Assembly: GCF_000252995.1 (NCBI RefSeq)
Contig: NC_015761.1
Location: 4,396,106 to 4,460,105 of the forward strand
Length of the DNA stretch: 64,000 nucleotides
Source of the DNA: Salmonella bongori NCTC 12419
Lineage (GTDB): Bacteria; Pseudomonadota; Gammaproteobacteria; Enterobacterales; Enterobacteriaceae
Direction of reading: 5' to 3'
Both the position numbers and the translations under genes were made by a program. The notes beneath the pieces are model-generated. The model was not told where the DNA came from, ran no database searches, and worked only from the letters and a program-made list of their open reading frames with translations. Below are positions 26,092 through 34,571 of this stretch, in pieces. Each line of letters begins with the position of its first letter. The first letter of the stretch is position 1.

Positions 26092-27681
26092 ATGACGTTG
26101 TCTCCTTATTTGCAAGAGGTGGCCAAGCGCCGCACGTTTGCCATTATTTCTCACCCGGATGCCGGTAAAACGACCATTACCGAAAAGGTGCTGTTATTCG
26201 GACAGGCGATTCAGACCGCTGGTACGGTTAAAGGCCGTGGTTCCAGCCAGCACGCGAAATCGGACTGGATGGAAATGGAAAAACAGCGTGGGATCTCGAT
26301 TACCACCTCCGTGATGCAGTTCCCGTATCATGACTGCCTGGTTAACCTGCTGGACACCCCTGGGCACGAGGACTTCTCGGAAGACACCTACCGTACCCTG
26401 ACGGCGGTGGACTGCTGCCTGATGGTTATCGATGCCGCGAAAGGCGTCGAGGACCGGACCCGCAAGCTGATGGAAGTTACCCGTCTGCGCGACACGCCGA
26501 TCCTGACCTTTATGAACAAACTTGACCGTGACATCCGCGATCCAATGGAGTTGTTGGATGAAGTTGAGAATGAATTAAAAATCGGCTGTGCGCCGATCAC
26601 CTGGCCGATTGGCTGCGGCAAGCTGTTCAAAGGTGTGTACCACCTTTATAAAGACGAAACCTACCTCTACCAGACCGGTAAGGGCCATACCATTCAGGAA
26701 GTGCGCATTGTTAAAGGGCTGAATAACCCGGATCTGGATGCCGCCGTGGGCGAGGATCTGGCGCAGCAGTTGCGTGACGAGCTGGAACTGGTACAGGGCG
26801 CGTCTAATGAGTTCGATAAAGATCTGTTCCTGGCGGGGGAAATCACCCCGGTCTTCTTCGGAACCGCGCTGGGTAACTTTGGCGTCGATCATATGCTGGA
26901 CGGCCTGGTGGAGTGGGCGCCCGCGCCGATGCCGCGTAAAACAGACACCCGCACCGTGGAAGCCTCGGAAGAGAAATTTACCGGTTTTGTCTTTAAAATT
27001 CAGGCTAATATGGACCCGAAACACCGCGACCGCGTGGCGTTTATGCGCGTGGTTTCCGGTAAGTATGAGAAGGGCATGAAGCTACGACAGGTACGTACCG
27101 GGAAAGACGTGGTGATTTCTGATGCGTTGACCTTTATGGCTGGCGACCGTTCGCACGTTGAAGAAGCATACCCGGGCGATATTCTGGGGCTGCATAACCA
27201 CGGCACCATTCAGATCGGTGATACCTTCACCCAGGGTGAAATGATGAAGTTTACCGGTATCCCGAATTTTGCGCCGGAACTGTTCCGTCGTATTCGCCTG
27301 AAAGATCCCCTCAAGCAGAAACAGCTGCTGAAAGGACTGGTGCAGCTTTCTGAGGAAGGCGCGGTTCAGGTATTCCGCCCTATTTCTAACAACGATCTGA
27401 TTGTCGGCGCCGTGGGTGTTCTGCAGTTTGATGTCGTCGTTGCTCGCCTGAAAAGCGAATATAACGTGGAAGCGATTTATGAGTCTGTCAACGTAGCGAC
27501 GGCGCGCTGGGTTGAAAGCGCTGATGCGAAGAAATTCGAAGAGTTTAAGCGTAAGAATGAAACGCAACTGGCGCTGGATGGCGGTGATAATCTCACCTAT
27601 ATCGCCCCCACGATGGTTAACCTGAACCTGACCCAGGAACGCTACCCTGACGTTCAGTTCCGTAAAACGCGCGAACACTGA
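26092..27681 (+). CDS. prfC: PrfC, peptide chain release factor 3
   Basis: A 529-residue translational GTPase that recycles RF1/RF2. G1 is SHPDAGKTTITE (about 20-31), switch I contains RGISITTSVMQF, G3 is DTPGHEDF, G4 is NKLD. Domain II and III sequences are conserved with E. coli RF3, ending YPDVQFRKTREH. The ATG at 26092 is chosen over a TTG two codons upstream. A GC hairpin follows the stop. Confidence 0.97.
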   Translation: MTLSPYLQEVAKRRTFAIISHPDAGKTTITEKVLLFGQAIQTAGTVKGRGSSQHAKSDWMEMEKQRGISITTSVMQFPYHDCLVNLLDTPGHEDFSEDTYRTLTAVDCCLMVIDAAKGVEDRTRKLMEVTRLRDTPILTFMNKLDRDIRDPMELLDEVENELKIGCAPITWPIGCGKLFKGVYHLYKDETYLYQTGKGHTIQEVRIVKGLNNPDLDAAVGEDLAQQLRDELELVQGASNEFDKDLFLAGEITPVFFGTALGNFGVDHMLDGLVEWAPAPMPRKTDTRTVEASEEKFTGFVFKIQANMDPKHRDRVAFMRVVSGKYEKGMKLRQVRTGKDVVISDALTFMAGDRSHVEEAYPGDILGLHNHGTIQIGDTFTQGEMMKFTGIPNFAPELFRRIRLKDPLKQKQLLKGLVQLSEEGAVQVFRPISNNDLIVGAVGVLQFDVVVARLKSEYNVEAIYESVNVATARWVESADAKKFEEFKRKNETQLALDGGDNLTYIAPTMVNLNLTQERYPDVQFRKTREH

Positions 27682-27691
27682 TCCCTTTCCG

Positions 27692-27711
27692 GGCGCGGCA
27701 TCCGCCGCGCC
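27692..27711 (+). terminator. Hairpin after prfC
   Basis: GGCGCGGC, loop ATCC, GCCGCGCC: an 8-bp perfect GC stem 10 bp past the stop. The following T-run is weak, so it is a likely but not ideal intrinsic terminator. Confidence 0.65.
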
Positions 27712-27823
27712 TTCGTACTTTCCCTGCCTTTTTAACCGCTTACGGAATGTTCTTAAATCCCGCCTTTTTTCTTTGATCTGCCTGTTTTTTATACGCAACG
27801 ACAAGCGATTTCAAAATTGTGAT

Positions 27824-27830
27824 CTATATT
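27824..27830 (+). promoter_or_regulatory. osmY sigma-S type -10 element
   Basis: CTATATT, followed by TAACA, about 250 bp before the osmY start. This agrees with the RpoS-dependent osmY promoter of E. coli (CTATATTTAACA) and its long leader. The region 27712-28082 otherwise contains only this leader and no gene. Confidence 0.65.
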
Positions 27831-28082
27831 TAACAAAGTGATGACATAAATGTCGGCTTTAATGCCTGTTCAATGCGTGAATATGAGAGCTTAAAGCTGA
27901 GATTTGTTTCAGTCACGATATTAATAACTGAAACGGAAGGGTGTCAGGCGACGCGTCGTTACAAATTTACGAATGTGACGCCAGTCATTGACTTCAGAAA
28001 CCGGTGAGTTTCACCGCATTCAGCAATGCAACCTCGTGTTGCCTGAGCTCAAATTATGAGCAAACTATACAGGACAAAATCG

Positions 28083-28700
28083 ATGACTACGACAAGACTG
28101 AAGATTTCTAAAACTCTGCTGGCCGTAATGTTGACCTCTGCTGTTGCGACAGGTTCTGCCTTTGCAGAAAACGCAACAACGGACAAGGCGCAAAACGGAA
28201 CTGAAACTGCGGGGCAAAAAGTCGATAACTCTATGAATAAAGTCGGTAACTTCATGGATGACAGCGCTATCACTGCGAAAGTAAAAGCCGCACTGGTGGA
28301 CCACGACAACATTAAAAGCACCGATATTTCTGTCGAAACTAACAACAAAGTCGTCACCCTGAGCGGCTTTGTAGAAAGCCAGGCGCAGGCTGAAGCTGCT
28401 GTAAAAGTGGCGAAAGGCGTAGAAGGCGTTACCTCCGTTAGCGACAAACTTCACGTTCGGGACAGTAAAGAAAGTTCTGTGAAAGGCTATGCTGGTGATA
28501 CGGCCACCACCAGTGAAGTCAAAGCCAAGTTGCTGGCGGACGATCTCGTCCCTTCCCGTAAAGTGAAAGTGGAAACGACCGATGGCGTCGTACAGCTCTC
28601 CGGTACCGTTGAAACTCAGGAACAAAGCAACCGCGCTGAAAGCATCGCGAAAGCCGTTGATGGCGTAAAAAGTGTTAAAAACGATCTGAAAGTTCAGTAA
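28083..28700 (+). CDS. osmY: OsmY, periplasmic stress-induced BON-domain protein
   Basis: A 205-residue exported protein. The signal peptide MTTTRLKISKTLLAVMLTSA ends after GSAFA (28). Two BON domains (about 58-126 and 137-205) each carry the VKVETTDGVVQLSG-like strand pattern with Gly at the turn. It is induced by hyperosmotic stress and stationary phase through RpoS in relatives and may act as a periplasmic chaperone. The start at 28083 matches E. coli (MTMTRLK); the linker after the signal peptide differs in length. Confidence 0.96.
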   Translation: MTTTRLKISKTLLAVMLTSAVATGSAFAENATTDKAQNGTETAGQKVDNSMNKVGNFMDDSAITAKVKAALVDHDNIKSTDISVETNNKVVTLSGFVESQAQAEAAVKVAKGVEGVTSVSDKLHVRDSKESSVKGYAGDTATTSEVKAKLLADDLVPSRKVKVETTDGVVQLSGTVETQEQSNRAESIAKAVDGVKSVKNDLKVQ

Positions 28701-28828
28701 TTCGTCGTAATTCGCTCTCCCGGCGTTTGTCGGGAGACGTAATGTGCACCACACTAAAAATATCGCGAATGAGTAGCCTGAGTGCTCATATTTAGCGGTC
28801 GACATTAACTATGGTAAAGGAGAGGCTT

Positions 28829-28990
28829 ATGTTTCGTTGGGGCATTATATTTCTGGTTATCGCGTTAATTGCCGCCGCATTGGGTTTTGGTGGACTTGCT
28901 GGTACGGCTGCCGGCGCGGCGAAAATCGTTTTCGTCGTCGGGATCGTGCTCTTCCTGGTCAGCCTGTTTATGGGCCGTAAACGACCCTAG
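28829..28990 (+). CDS. ytjA: YtjA, small DUF1328 membrane protein
   Basis: A 53-residue protein starting [20 protein letters not shown] and ending FMGRKRP. Two hydrophobic helices (about 4-22 and 30-48) flank a small Gly/Ala turn. It corresponds to E. coli YtjA, which has no known function. AAAGGAGAGG upstream gives a strong ribosome site. It lies between osmY and yjjU. Confidence 0.92.
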
Positions 28991-29112
28991 CAGGCATCTG
29001 TAAAGATATATTGCTACCAAGCCAGTCCAGCGGACTGGCTTTTCCAGTTTTAGCCGCCTACGTTTTGCGTTACCTTGTCCTCCTGAAAAAAATAAAAAAC
29101 AGGAAGGCAGAG

Positions 29113-30186
29113 GTGGGACAGCGAATACCCGTTACGCTCGGTAATATTGCGCCGTTATCTTTACGCCCGTTCCGGCCAGGCCGTATGGCACTGGTGTGCG
29201 AGGGTGGAGGGCAGCGGGGCATCTTTACCGCAGGCGTGCTGGATGAGTTTATGCGTGCGCAATTTAATCCTTTTGATCTCTACTTCGGCACTTCTGCCGG
29301 TGCGCAAAATCTCTCGGCGTATCTCTGCAACCAGCCCGGCTACGGGCGTAAAGTGATTATGCGCTATACCACAAGGCGCGAATTTTTTGATCCACTGCGA
29401 TTTGTACGCGGTGGAAATCTTATCGATCTTGACTGGCTGGTAGAGTCTACCGCCGCCCGGATGCCGCTACAGATGGATACCGCGGCGCGCCTGTTCGACA
29501 CCGGAAAAACCTTTTATATGTGCGCCTGTCGTGGCGATAATTACACGCCAGGCTATTTCTCGCCGACCAAACAAAACTGGCTCGATATTATCCGCGCCTC
29601 AAGCGCGATACCCGGTTTCTATCGTACCGGCGTTGCGTTAGAGGGCATCAACTATCTGGATGGCGGAATTAGTGACGCCATTCCGGTGCAGGAAGCGGCA
29701 AAACGAGGCGCAAAAACCATTGTGGTGATCCGCACCGTACCGTCGCAAATGTATTACACGCCGCAGTGGTTTAAACGAATGGAGCGCTGGCTGGGAGAGA
29801 GCAGCTTGCAGCCGCTGGTCAATCTGGTGCAGCATCATGAAACGACCTACAGTGCTATCCAGCAATTTATTGAAAAACCACCGGGTAAGCTGCGGATCAT
29901 TGAAATTTACCCACCGAAACCGCTGCACAGCATGGCGCTGGGCAGCCGTATTCCGGCGCTGCGTGAAGATTACAAAACCGGGCGATTATGTGGACGCTAT
30001 TTCCTTGCCACTGTCGGTAAATTACTCGCTGCCACGCCGCCTCTGCTGCGCCATACATCGAGGATTACTGTTCCGGAAACTGTGGTGGTGCCTCCGGCGC
30101 CGGTGGCCAATGATGCGCATGTGGCGAAGGTGAGCAGCGCGCCGCAGGCAAACGACACCACCTTTAACGATGAGGATTTGGCATGA
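29113..30186 (+). CDS. yjjU: YjjU, patatin-like phospholipase family protein
   Basis: A 357-residue predicted serine lipid hydrolase. The oxyanion motif CEGGGQRG is at about 29-36, the nucleophile elbow GTSAG has S61, and the second dyad residue is the Asp in LDGGISDAIP. I use the GTG at 29113 (VGQRIPVTLGNIAPLS), which gives the E. coli length with AGGAAGG upstream; the frame is open further upstream but unlike the family. The last 4 bp overlap yjjV (ATGA), so they form an operon. Confidence 0.93.
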   Translation: MGQRIPVTLGNIAPLSLRPFRPGRMALVCEGGGQRGIFTAGVLDEFMRAQFNPFDLYFGTSAGAQNLSAYLCNQPGYGRKVIMRYTTRREFFDPLRFVRGGNLIDLDWLVESTAARMPLQMDTAARLFDTGKTFYMCACRGDNYTPGYFSPTKQNWLDIIRASSAIPGFYRTGVALEGINYLDGGISDAIPVQEAAKRGAKTIVVIRTVPSQMYYTPQWFKRMERWLGESSLQPLVNLVQHHETTYSAIQQFIEKPPGKLRIIEIYPPKPLHSMALGSRIPALREDYKTGRLCGRYFLATVGKLLAATPPLLRHTSRITVPETVVVPPAPVANDAHVAKVSSAPQANDTTFNDEDLA

Positions 30187-30956
30187 GCTGGCGCTTTATC
30201 GATACACACTGCCATTTTGACTTCCCGCCTTTTACAGGTGATGAGAGCGCCAGCATTCAGCGCGCCTTTGCTGCAGGCGTTGAAAAAATCATTGTGCCGG
30301 CAACCCAGGCGATTCACTTTCCCCGCGTGCTGGCGCTGGCAGCGCGTTTCTCATCACTTTATGCTGCCCTGGGATTGCATCCCATAGTGATTGAACGCCA
30401 TGCCGATGACGACCCCGATAAGCTGCAACAAGCGCTGGCGCAACAACAGAACGTCGTGGCGGTAGGCGAGATCGGTCTCGATCTTTATCGCGATGAGCCA
30501 CTGTTCGCCCGGCAAGAGCAATTTCTGGATGCGCAATTGCAACTGGCAAAGCGTTACGATCTACCGGTTATTCTGCATTCGCGGCGCACGCATGACAAAC
30601 TGGCGATGCACTTAAAACGGCAGGAATTGCCGCGTACTGGCGTGGTACATGGTTTTGCCGGTAGCCTGCAACAGGCTGAACGCTTTGTTCAGTTGGGCTA
30701 TAAAATTGGCGTCGGCGGGACTATCACCTATCCGCGCGCCAGCAAAACACGTGACGTTATGGCGCGGCTACCGCTGGATGCTCTGTTGCTGGAGACCGAT
30801 GCGCCGGATATGCCGCTAAAGGGGTTTCAGGGGCAGCCGAATCGTCCGGAGCAGGCGGCGAGAGTGTTTGATGCACTTTGTGAATTACGCCCGGAGCCCG
30901 CAGACGTGATAGCCGATGCGCTGTATCGCAATACCATTACCTTGTTTCGGCTCTGA
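30183..30956 (+). CDS. yjjV: YjjV, TatD-family metal-dependent hydrolase
   Basis: A 257-residue TIM-barrel metalloenzyme. Metal ligands are visible as FIDTHCHFDFP (H9, H11), VGEIGLDL (Glu), ILHSRRTHDKL (His), GVVHGFAG (His) and LLLETDAPDMPL (Asp). TatD relatives act as deoxyribonucleases or phosphodiesterases; the substrate of YjjV is not settled. It is coupled to yjjU by a 4-bp overlap. Confidence 0.94.
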   Translation: MSWRFIDTHCHFDFPPFTGDESASIQRAFAAGVEKIIVPATQAIHFPRVLALAARFSSLYAALGLHPIVIERHADDDPDKLQQALAQQQNVVAVGEIGLDLYRDEPLFARQEQFLDAQLQLAKRYDLPVILHSRRTHDKLAMHLKRQELPRTGVVHGFAGSLQQAERFVQLGYKIGVGGTITYPRASKTRDVMARLPLDALLLETDAPDMPLKGFQGQPNRPEQAARVFDALCELRPEPADVIADALYRNTITLFRL

Positions 30957-30967
30957 TGTTACTACAG

Positions 30968-30985
30968 CCGCCATCCGGCAAGGGA
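30968..30985. repeat. Single REP half between yjjV and yjjW
   Basis: GCCGCCATCCGGCAAGGG-type half unit in the 32-bp convergent gap between yjjV and yjjW. Confidence 0.5.
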
Positions 30986-30988
30986 TAT

Positions 30989-31852
30989 CTACAAATACAA
31001 CGCCGGCAAAATCAGCTTCGCCACCCCGCCTTTTTGTAATCTGTCAGCCAGCTGCTCCACCTCTTGCCGCGTTGCGCCTGGCCAGGCTTTCGCTTCGCCA
31101 TAGACGCCATGCGCATGAAAGGCGTTCAGGCGTACCACAACATCGCCCAGTGATGTAATAAATGCCGCCAGTGCATCAATATTCTGCAAATAGTCCACCT
31201 GGCCTGGGATAACCAGCAACCGCAGTTCCGCCAGTTTTCCTTGCCCGGCAAGAAAGCAGATACTGTGCTTAATACGTGCGTTATCCTGCCCGGTCAGACG
31301 GCGATGACGCTCGCTCTCCCAGGCTTTCAGATCGAGCATTACGCCGTCGCAAACCGGCAGCAGTTTTTGCCAACCTGTCTCGCTTAACTGACCATTACTG
31401 TCCACCAGGCAGGTCAGTCGTTGTAATTGCGGATCGGCTTTGATCGCCGTAAACAGCGCCACAATAAATGGTAATTGCGTGGTCGCTTCTCCGCCGCTGA
31501 CGGTAATACCTTCAATAAACAGCGATGCTTTACGGATATGACGCAGCACGTCGTCAATGCTCATGGTCTGCGCCATTGGCGTTGCCTGCTGTGGGCACAT
31601 TTGCAGACAAGTGTCGCATTGCGCGCAGATGTCCGGCCGCCATACCACTTTCCCGCCGTTAACGCTGAGTGCGTGGTGCGGACACTGGGTTACACATTCC
31701 CCGCAGTTATTACAACGTCCCATCGTCCACGGATTATGGCAATTCTTGCAGCGCAGATTACAGCCCTGTAGGAACAGGGCCAGACGACTGCCGGGTCCGT
31801 CGACGCAGGAAAAAGGAATAATTTTACTGACTAAAGCGCATCTGTTGTTCAT
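30989..31852 (-). CDS. yjjW: YjjW, glycyl-radical enzyme activase (radical SAM)
   Basis: A 287-residue radical SAM protein that should install the glycyl radical on YjjI. The 4Fe-4S/AdoMet motif is C31-x3-C35-x2-C38 (GCNLRCKNCHNPW). A ferredoxin-like insert carries two more cluster motifs, C47/C50/C53/C57 and C76/C79/C82/C86. VSGGEATTQL is the AdoMet-binding GGE motif. Its start overlaps the 3' end of yjjI by 29 bp, showing a two-gene unit. Confidence 0.93.
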   Translation of the reverse strand: MNNRCALVSKIIPFSCVDGPGSRLALFLQGCNLRCKNCHNPWTMGRCNNCGECVTQCPHHALSVNGGKVVWRPDICAQCDTCLQMCPQQATPMAQTMSIDDVLRHIRKASLFIEGITVSGGEATTQLPFIVALFTAIKADPQLQRLTCLVDSNGQLSETGWQKLLPVCDGVMLDLKAWESERHRRLTGQDNARIKHSICFLAGQGKLAELRLLVIPGQVDYLQNIDALAAFITSLGDVVVRLNAFHAHGVYGEAKAWPGATRQEVEQLADRLQKGGVAKLILPALYL

Positions 31853-33374
31853 GACTTATTACGCGAGCCTGTCTTTCAAGAATATGCGTATTGCGCGCCG
31901 CCTCTTCTCCCAGCCAGGTGGTATTCATACGTGAGCCTTCGGCACGATATTTTTCCAGATCCGACAGACGCACCATATAACCGGTGACACGCACCAGAGA
32001 GTTGCCGCTTACATTGGCGGTAAATTCCCGCATTCCGGCCTTAAACGCGCCAAGACAAAGCTGAGCCAGCGCCTGCGGATTACGCTTGATAGTTTCATCC
32101 AGCGTCAGAATGTCGCTGATCCCGGCATGATAAAAGGCGTGATGCGGCGCAACGGCTCGCAAATGCGTAATAGGGTCCGGTTCGTCGCCATACGGTAGAC
32201 GCGCGCCCGGCGTGGTACCGATATCGGAACTGATGCCTGATTGGGCATGAAGTAGCGCCCGCTGATTCCAGCCATACTTCACTGGCGTATTTTCGACGAA
32301 ATCCGCCAACTGAGCGCTGATGCGGTAGCCCACATCGTTTGCCGTTTTATTTTTACCGTAATGGATGTTCAACCCCGCTTTGTCACACAGCAGGTTAACG
32401 GCCTCCGCGAGCCCATACATGCCGAACATTGGCGCAAAACGCGCAGGATCGATCAACTTTTCCCGTACAAGAAAGCTATTCTCAAAGAAATGTGACTTTT
32501 CATAAAGGAATTCACATCGTGAATTAATGATGGCGATCTGTTGCTGACAGTAATGCGGTAGCGTGCGTGAAAAGAAGTCATCGACAGACGTGCTGCGTTC
32601 TGCCACGGCTTTCAGATTGAGACGGACCAGCGTGCTGCCGCCGCCGGCAAGCGGTAATGAGTTATAACAGCTGACAACGCCATACTGGCCTTTTGTGAAA
32701 ATTTTATCATTTACAGGGCCATTGGAAATGTGTGGCTTACTGCATTCACAAATATTTTTAGCCACTTCCAGTAGAAGTGTATCCGGCGTGATGTCTGGAT
32801 CGTAGATAAACGTCAGATTAGGCGCTACCTGCTTTAATTCGGCATCGGCGCGCAAAATCGCCCGTGTGATGGGGGTATCGGCAGGCCCAATATTGGCATG
32901 CATAAATGCGTCTGGCAGGGTTCTGTCGAGATAACGCCAGAAACGTTTTATTCGAATATCGATCGCATCTTGTGTTAGAATTCTAACATACGGTTGTAGC
33001 AGCGTATCAAGCTGGCCGAGATAAACCGGCATGGACGTCACGGAAGGGACATGATGATACAAAATAGTCAGTAAGGATAACGCGTCATCCAGATCTTTCG
33101 CGCCTTCCAGCTCCAGCCACTGTGAACCGTTAGCCAGAAAACGGGCGTAATCGGGCAAGACGTAGCGTGGCTTGAAGGGCGCATGGCCCTCAAACATATC
33201 GCAAATGACACCTTCATCCAGTGCACGGCGAGCCTCTTCCGGCAGGGTAGGATAAAGCAGGGCGTTTTCCGCTTCCAGAGCCAGAAAATGGCGTTTTTGC
33301 GCAGGGCTAAGCACCGGGCTGGTTACAATTTGCTGGCAACGCTGTTGTAGCGCAGTTTCGCATGAGGTTGGCAT
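31824..33374 (-). CDS. yjjI: YjjI, DUF3029 glycyl-radical family protein
   Basis: A 516-residue predicted glycyl-radical enzyme of unknown substrate. The C-terminal radical loop is SLVRVTGYMVRLSD with G465 as the likely radical site. The catalytic-centre region contains ...NSLPLAGGGSTLVRLNLK... and a Cys-rich segment NICECSKPH. It pairs with the activase YjjW. Two DeoR operators and the deoP1 promoter lie inside its coding sequence, on the opposite strand, so its codons are under dual constraint. Confidence 0.92.
   Translation of the reverse strand: MPTSCETALQQRCQQIVTSPVLSPAQKRHFLALEAENALLYPTLPEEARRALDEGVICDMFEGHAPFKPRYVLPDYARFLANGSQWLELEGAKDLDDALSLLTILYHHVPSVTSMPVYLGQLDTLLQPYVRILTQDAIDIRIKRFWRYLDRTLPDAFMHANIGPADTPITRAILRADAELKQVAPNLTFIYDPDITPDTLLLEVAKNICECSKPHISNGPVNDKIFTKGQYGVVSCYNSLPLAGGGSTLVRLNLKAVAERSTSVDDFFSRTLPHYCQQQIAIINSRCEFLYEKSHFFENSFLVREKLIDPARFAPMFGMYGLAEAVNLLCDKAGLNIHYGKNKTANDVGYRISAQLADFVENTPVKYGWNQRALLHAQSGISSDIGTTPGARLPYGDEPDPITHLRAVAPHHAFYHAGISDILTLDETIKRNPQALAQLCLGAFKAGMREFTANVSGNSLVRVTGYMVRLSDLEKYRAEGSRMNTTWLGEEAARNTHILERQARVISHEQQMRFSQ
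32694..32709 (+). promoter_or_regulatory. Upstream DeoR operator (OE-like) within yjjI
   Basis: TGTGAAAATTTTATCA matches 12 of 16 positions of the DeoR palindrome. It begins exactly 279 bp before the O1 operator, the spacing recalled for OE in E. coli. DeoR bridges these sites by DNA looping. Confidence 0.7.
32973..32988 (+). promoter_or_regulatory. DeoR operator O1 at deoP1, within yjjI
   Basis: TGTTAGAATTCTAACA, a perfect 16-bp palindrome and full DeoR consensus. The TAGAAT core also serves as the deoP1 -10. It lies inside yjjI coding sequence, 599 bp upstream of O2. Confidence 0.93.
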
Positions 33375-33486
33375 TTTCGTTTCCTTTTTATGCCGGGACG
33401 ATGCGCTATTGTAGAAAATGGCGTCGGACTGACTTTGATCCTGATGCGCCTGCCATACGGAGAACGGGCAAGAAGGGATGAATAAC

Positions 33487-33504
33487 TTGATTCAGATCTC
33501 ATTA
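33487..33504 (+). promoter_or_regulatory. CRP-2 type site of deoP2
   Basis: TTGATTCAGATCTCATTA corresponds in position to the distal CRP site of E. coli deoP2; CytR binds between the two CRP sites. It is a weak match to consensus by itself. Confidence 0.55.
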
Positions 33505-33535
33505 TAGTAATGCAAATTTGTATGTAGTTTTCATT

Positions 33536-33557
33536 AACTGTGATGTATATCGAAGTG
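33536..33557 (+). promoter_or_regulatory. CRP-1 type site of deoP2
   Basis: AACTGTGATGTATATCGAAGTG contains TGTGATGTATATCGAA, aligned with the proximal CRP site of E. coli deoP2. It is centred about 40 bp before the expected transcription start. Confidence 0.7.
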
Positions 33558-33571
33558 TAATCGCGAGTGAA

Positions 33572-33587
33572 TGTTAGAATACTAACA
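33572..33587 (+). promoter_or_regulatory. DeoR operator O2 at deoP2
   Basis: TGTTAGAATACTAACA, a 16-bp near-perfect DeoR palindrome overlapping the deoP2 -10 (TAGAAT). It lies about 46 bp before the deoC ATG. Repression is relieved by deoxyribose 5-phosphate. Confidence 0.95.
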
Positions 33588-33633
33588 GACTCGCAAGGTG
33601 AAATTTTATACGGCAATGCCGTTGGAGAATGTC

Positions 33634-34413
33634 ATGACTGATTTAAAAGCAAGCAGCCTGCGTGCGCTCAAACTGATGGATCTGACCACTCTGAACGATG
33701 ATGACACGAATGAAAAAGTGGTAGCGTTGTGTCATCAGGCAAAAACCCCGGTCGGCAACACCGCCGCTGTCTGTATCTATCCGCGTTTTATTCCGATTGC
33801 GCGTAAGACCCTGAAAGAGCAGGGCACGCCGGAAATCCGTATTGCAACGGTGACGAACTTCCCGCATGGCAATGACGATATCGATATTGCGCTGGCGGAA
33901 ACCCGCGCGGCCATCGCTTATGGCGCTGACGAAGTTGACGTGGTTTTCCCGTACCGTGCGTTGATGGCGGGTAATGAACAGGTCGGCTTTGATCTGGTTA
34001 AAGCCTGTAAAGACGCGTGTGCCGCGGCGAATGTGTTACTGAAAGTGATCATTGAAACCGGTGAGCTGAAAGAAGAGGCGCTGATTCGTAAAGCCTCCGA
34101 AATTTCAATCAAAGCAGGTGCTGATTTCATCAAAACGTCTACCGGTAAAGTGCCGGTCAACGCCACCCCGGAAAGCGCCCGCATCATGATGGAAGTGATC
34201 CGCGATATGGGTGTGGAAAAAACCGTAGGTTTCAAACCGGCAGGTGGTGTTCGTACGGCGGAAGACGCGCAGAAATTCCTCGCGATTGCCGACGAACTGT
34301 TTGGCGCTGACTGGGCAGATTCTCGTCACTACCGCTTTGGCGCATCCAGCCTGTTGGCGAGCCTGCTGAAAGCTCTGGGGCACGGGGACGGTAAGAGCGC
34401 CAGCAGCTACTAA
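33634..34413 (+). CDS. deoC: DeoC, deoxyribose-phosphate aldolase
   Basis: A 259-residue class I aldolase splitting 2-deoxyribose 5-phosphate into acetaldehyde and glyceraldehyde 3-phosphate. The Schiff-base lysine is K167 in DFIKTSTGK. The proton-relay pair D102 and K201 is expected in VDVVFPYRAL and GFKPAGGVR. The start MTDLKASSLRALKLMD at 33634 is the E. coli start and has GGAG upstream. First gene of deoCABD. Confidence 0.97.
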   Translation: MTDLKASSLRALKLMDLTTLNDDDTNEKVVALCHQAKTPVGNTAAVCIYPRFIPIARKTLKEQGTPEIRIATVTNFPHGNDDIDIALAETRAAIAYGADEVDVVFPYRALMAGNEQVGFDLVKACKDACAAANVLLKVIIETGELKEEALIRKASEISIKAGADFIKTSTGKVPVNATPESARIMMEVIRDMGVEKTVGFKPAGGVRTAEDAQKFLAIADELFGADWADSRHYRFGASSLLASLLKALGHGDGKSASSY

Positions 34414-34422
34414 GCTCTGATT

Positions 34423-34547
34423 TGCCGGATGGCGCTGCGCTTATCCGGCCTACAAATCCAGGCCTGTAGGCCGGATAAGGCGGTAGCCGCCATCCGGCGA
34501 TGTAAGCTTGATGGCGCTTCGCTTATCAGGCCTACGGCCAGCCTTCT
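34423..34547. repeat. BIME between deoC and deoA
   Basis: Three REP units: GCCGGATGGCGCTGCGCTTATCCGG type, its inverted neighbour (GTAGGCCGGATAAGGCGG) and a diverged third (GATGGCGCTTCGCTTATCAGG). An intra-operon BIME of this kind may affect mRNA stability between deoC and deoA. Confidence 0.88.
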
Positions 34548-34571
34548 ACTCTTTTCCCTCAGGAGGGTACC

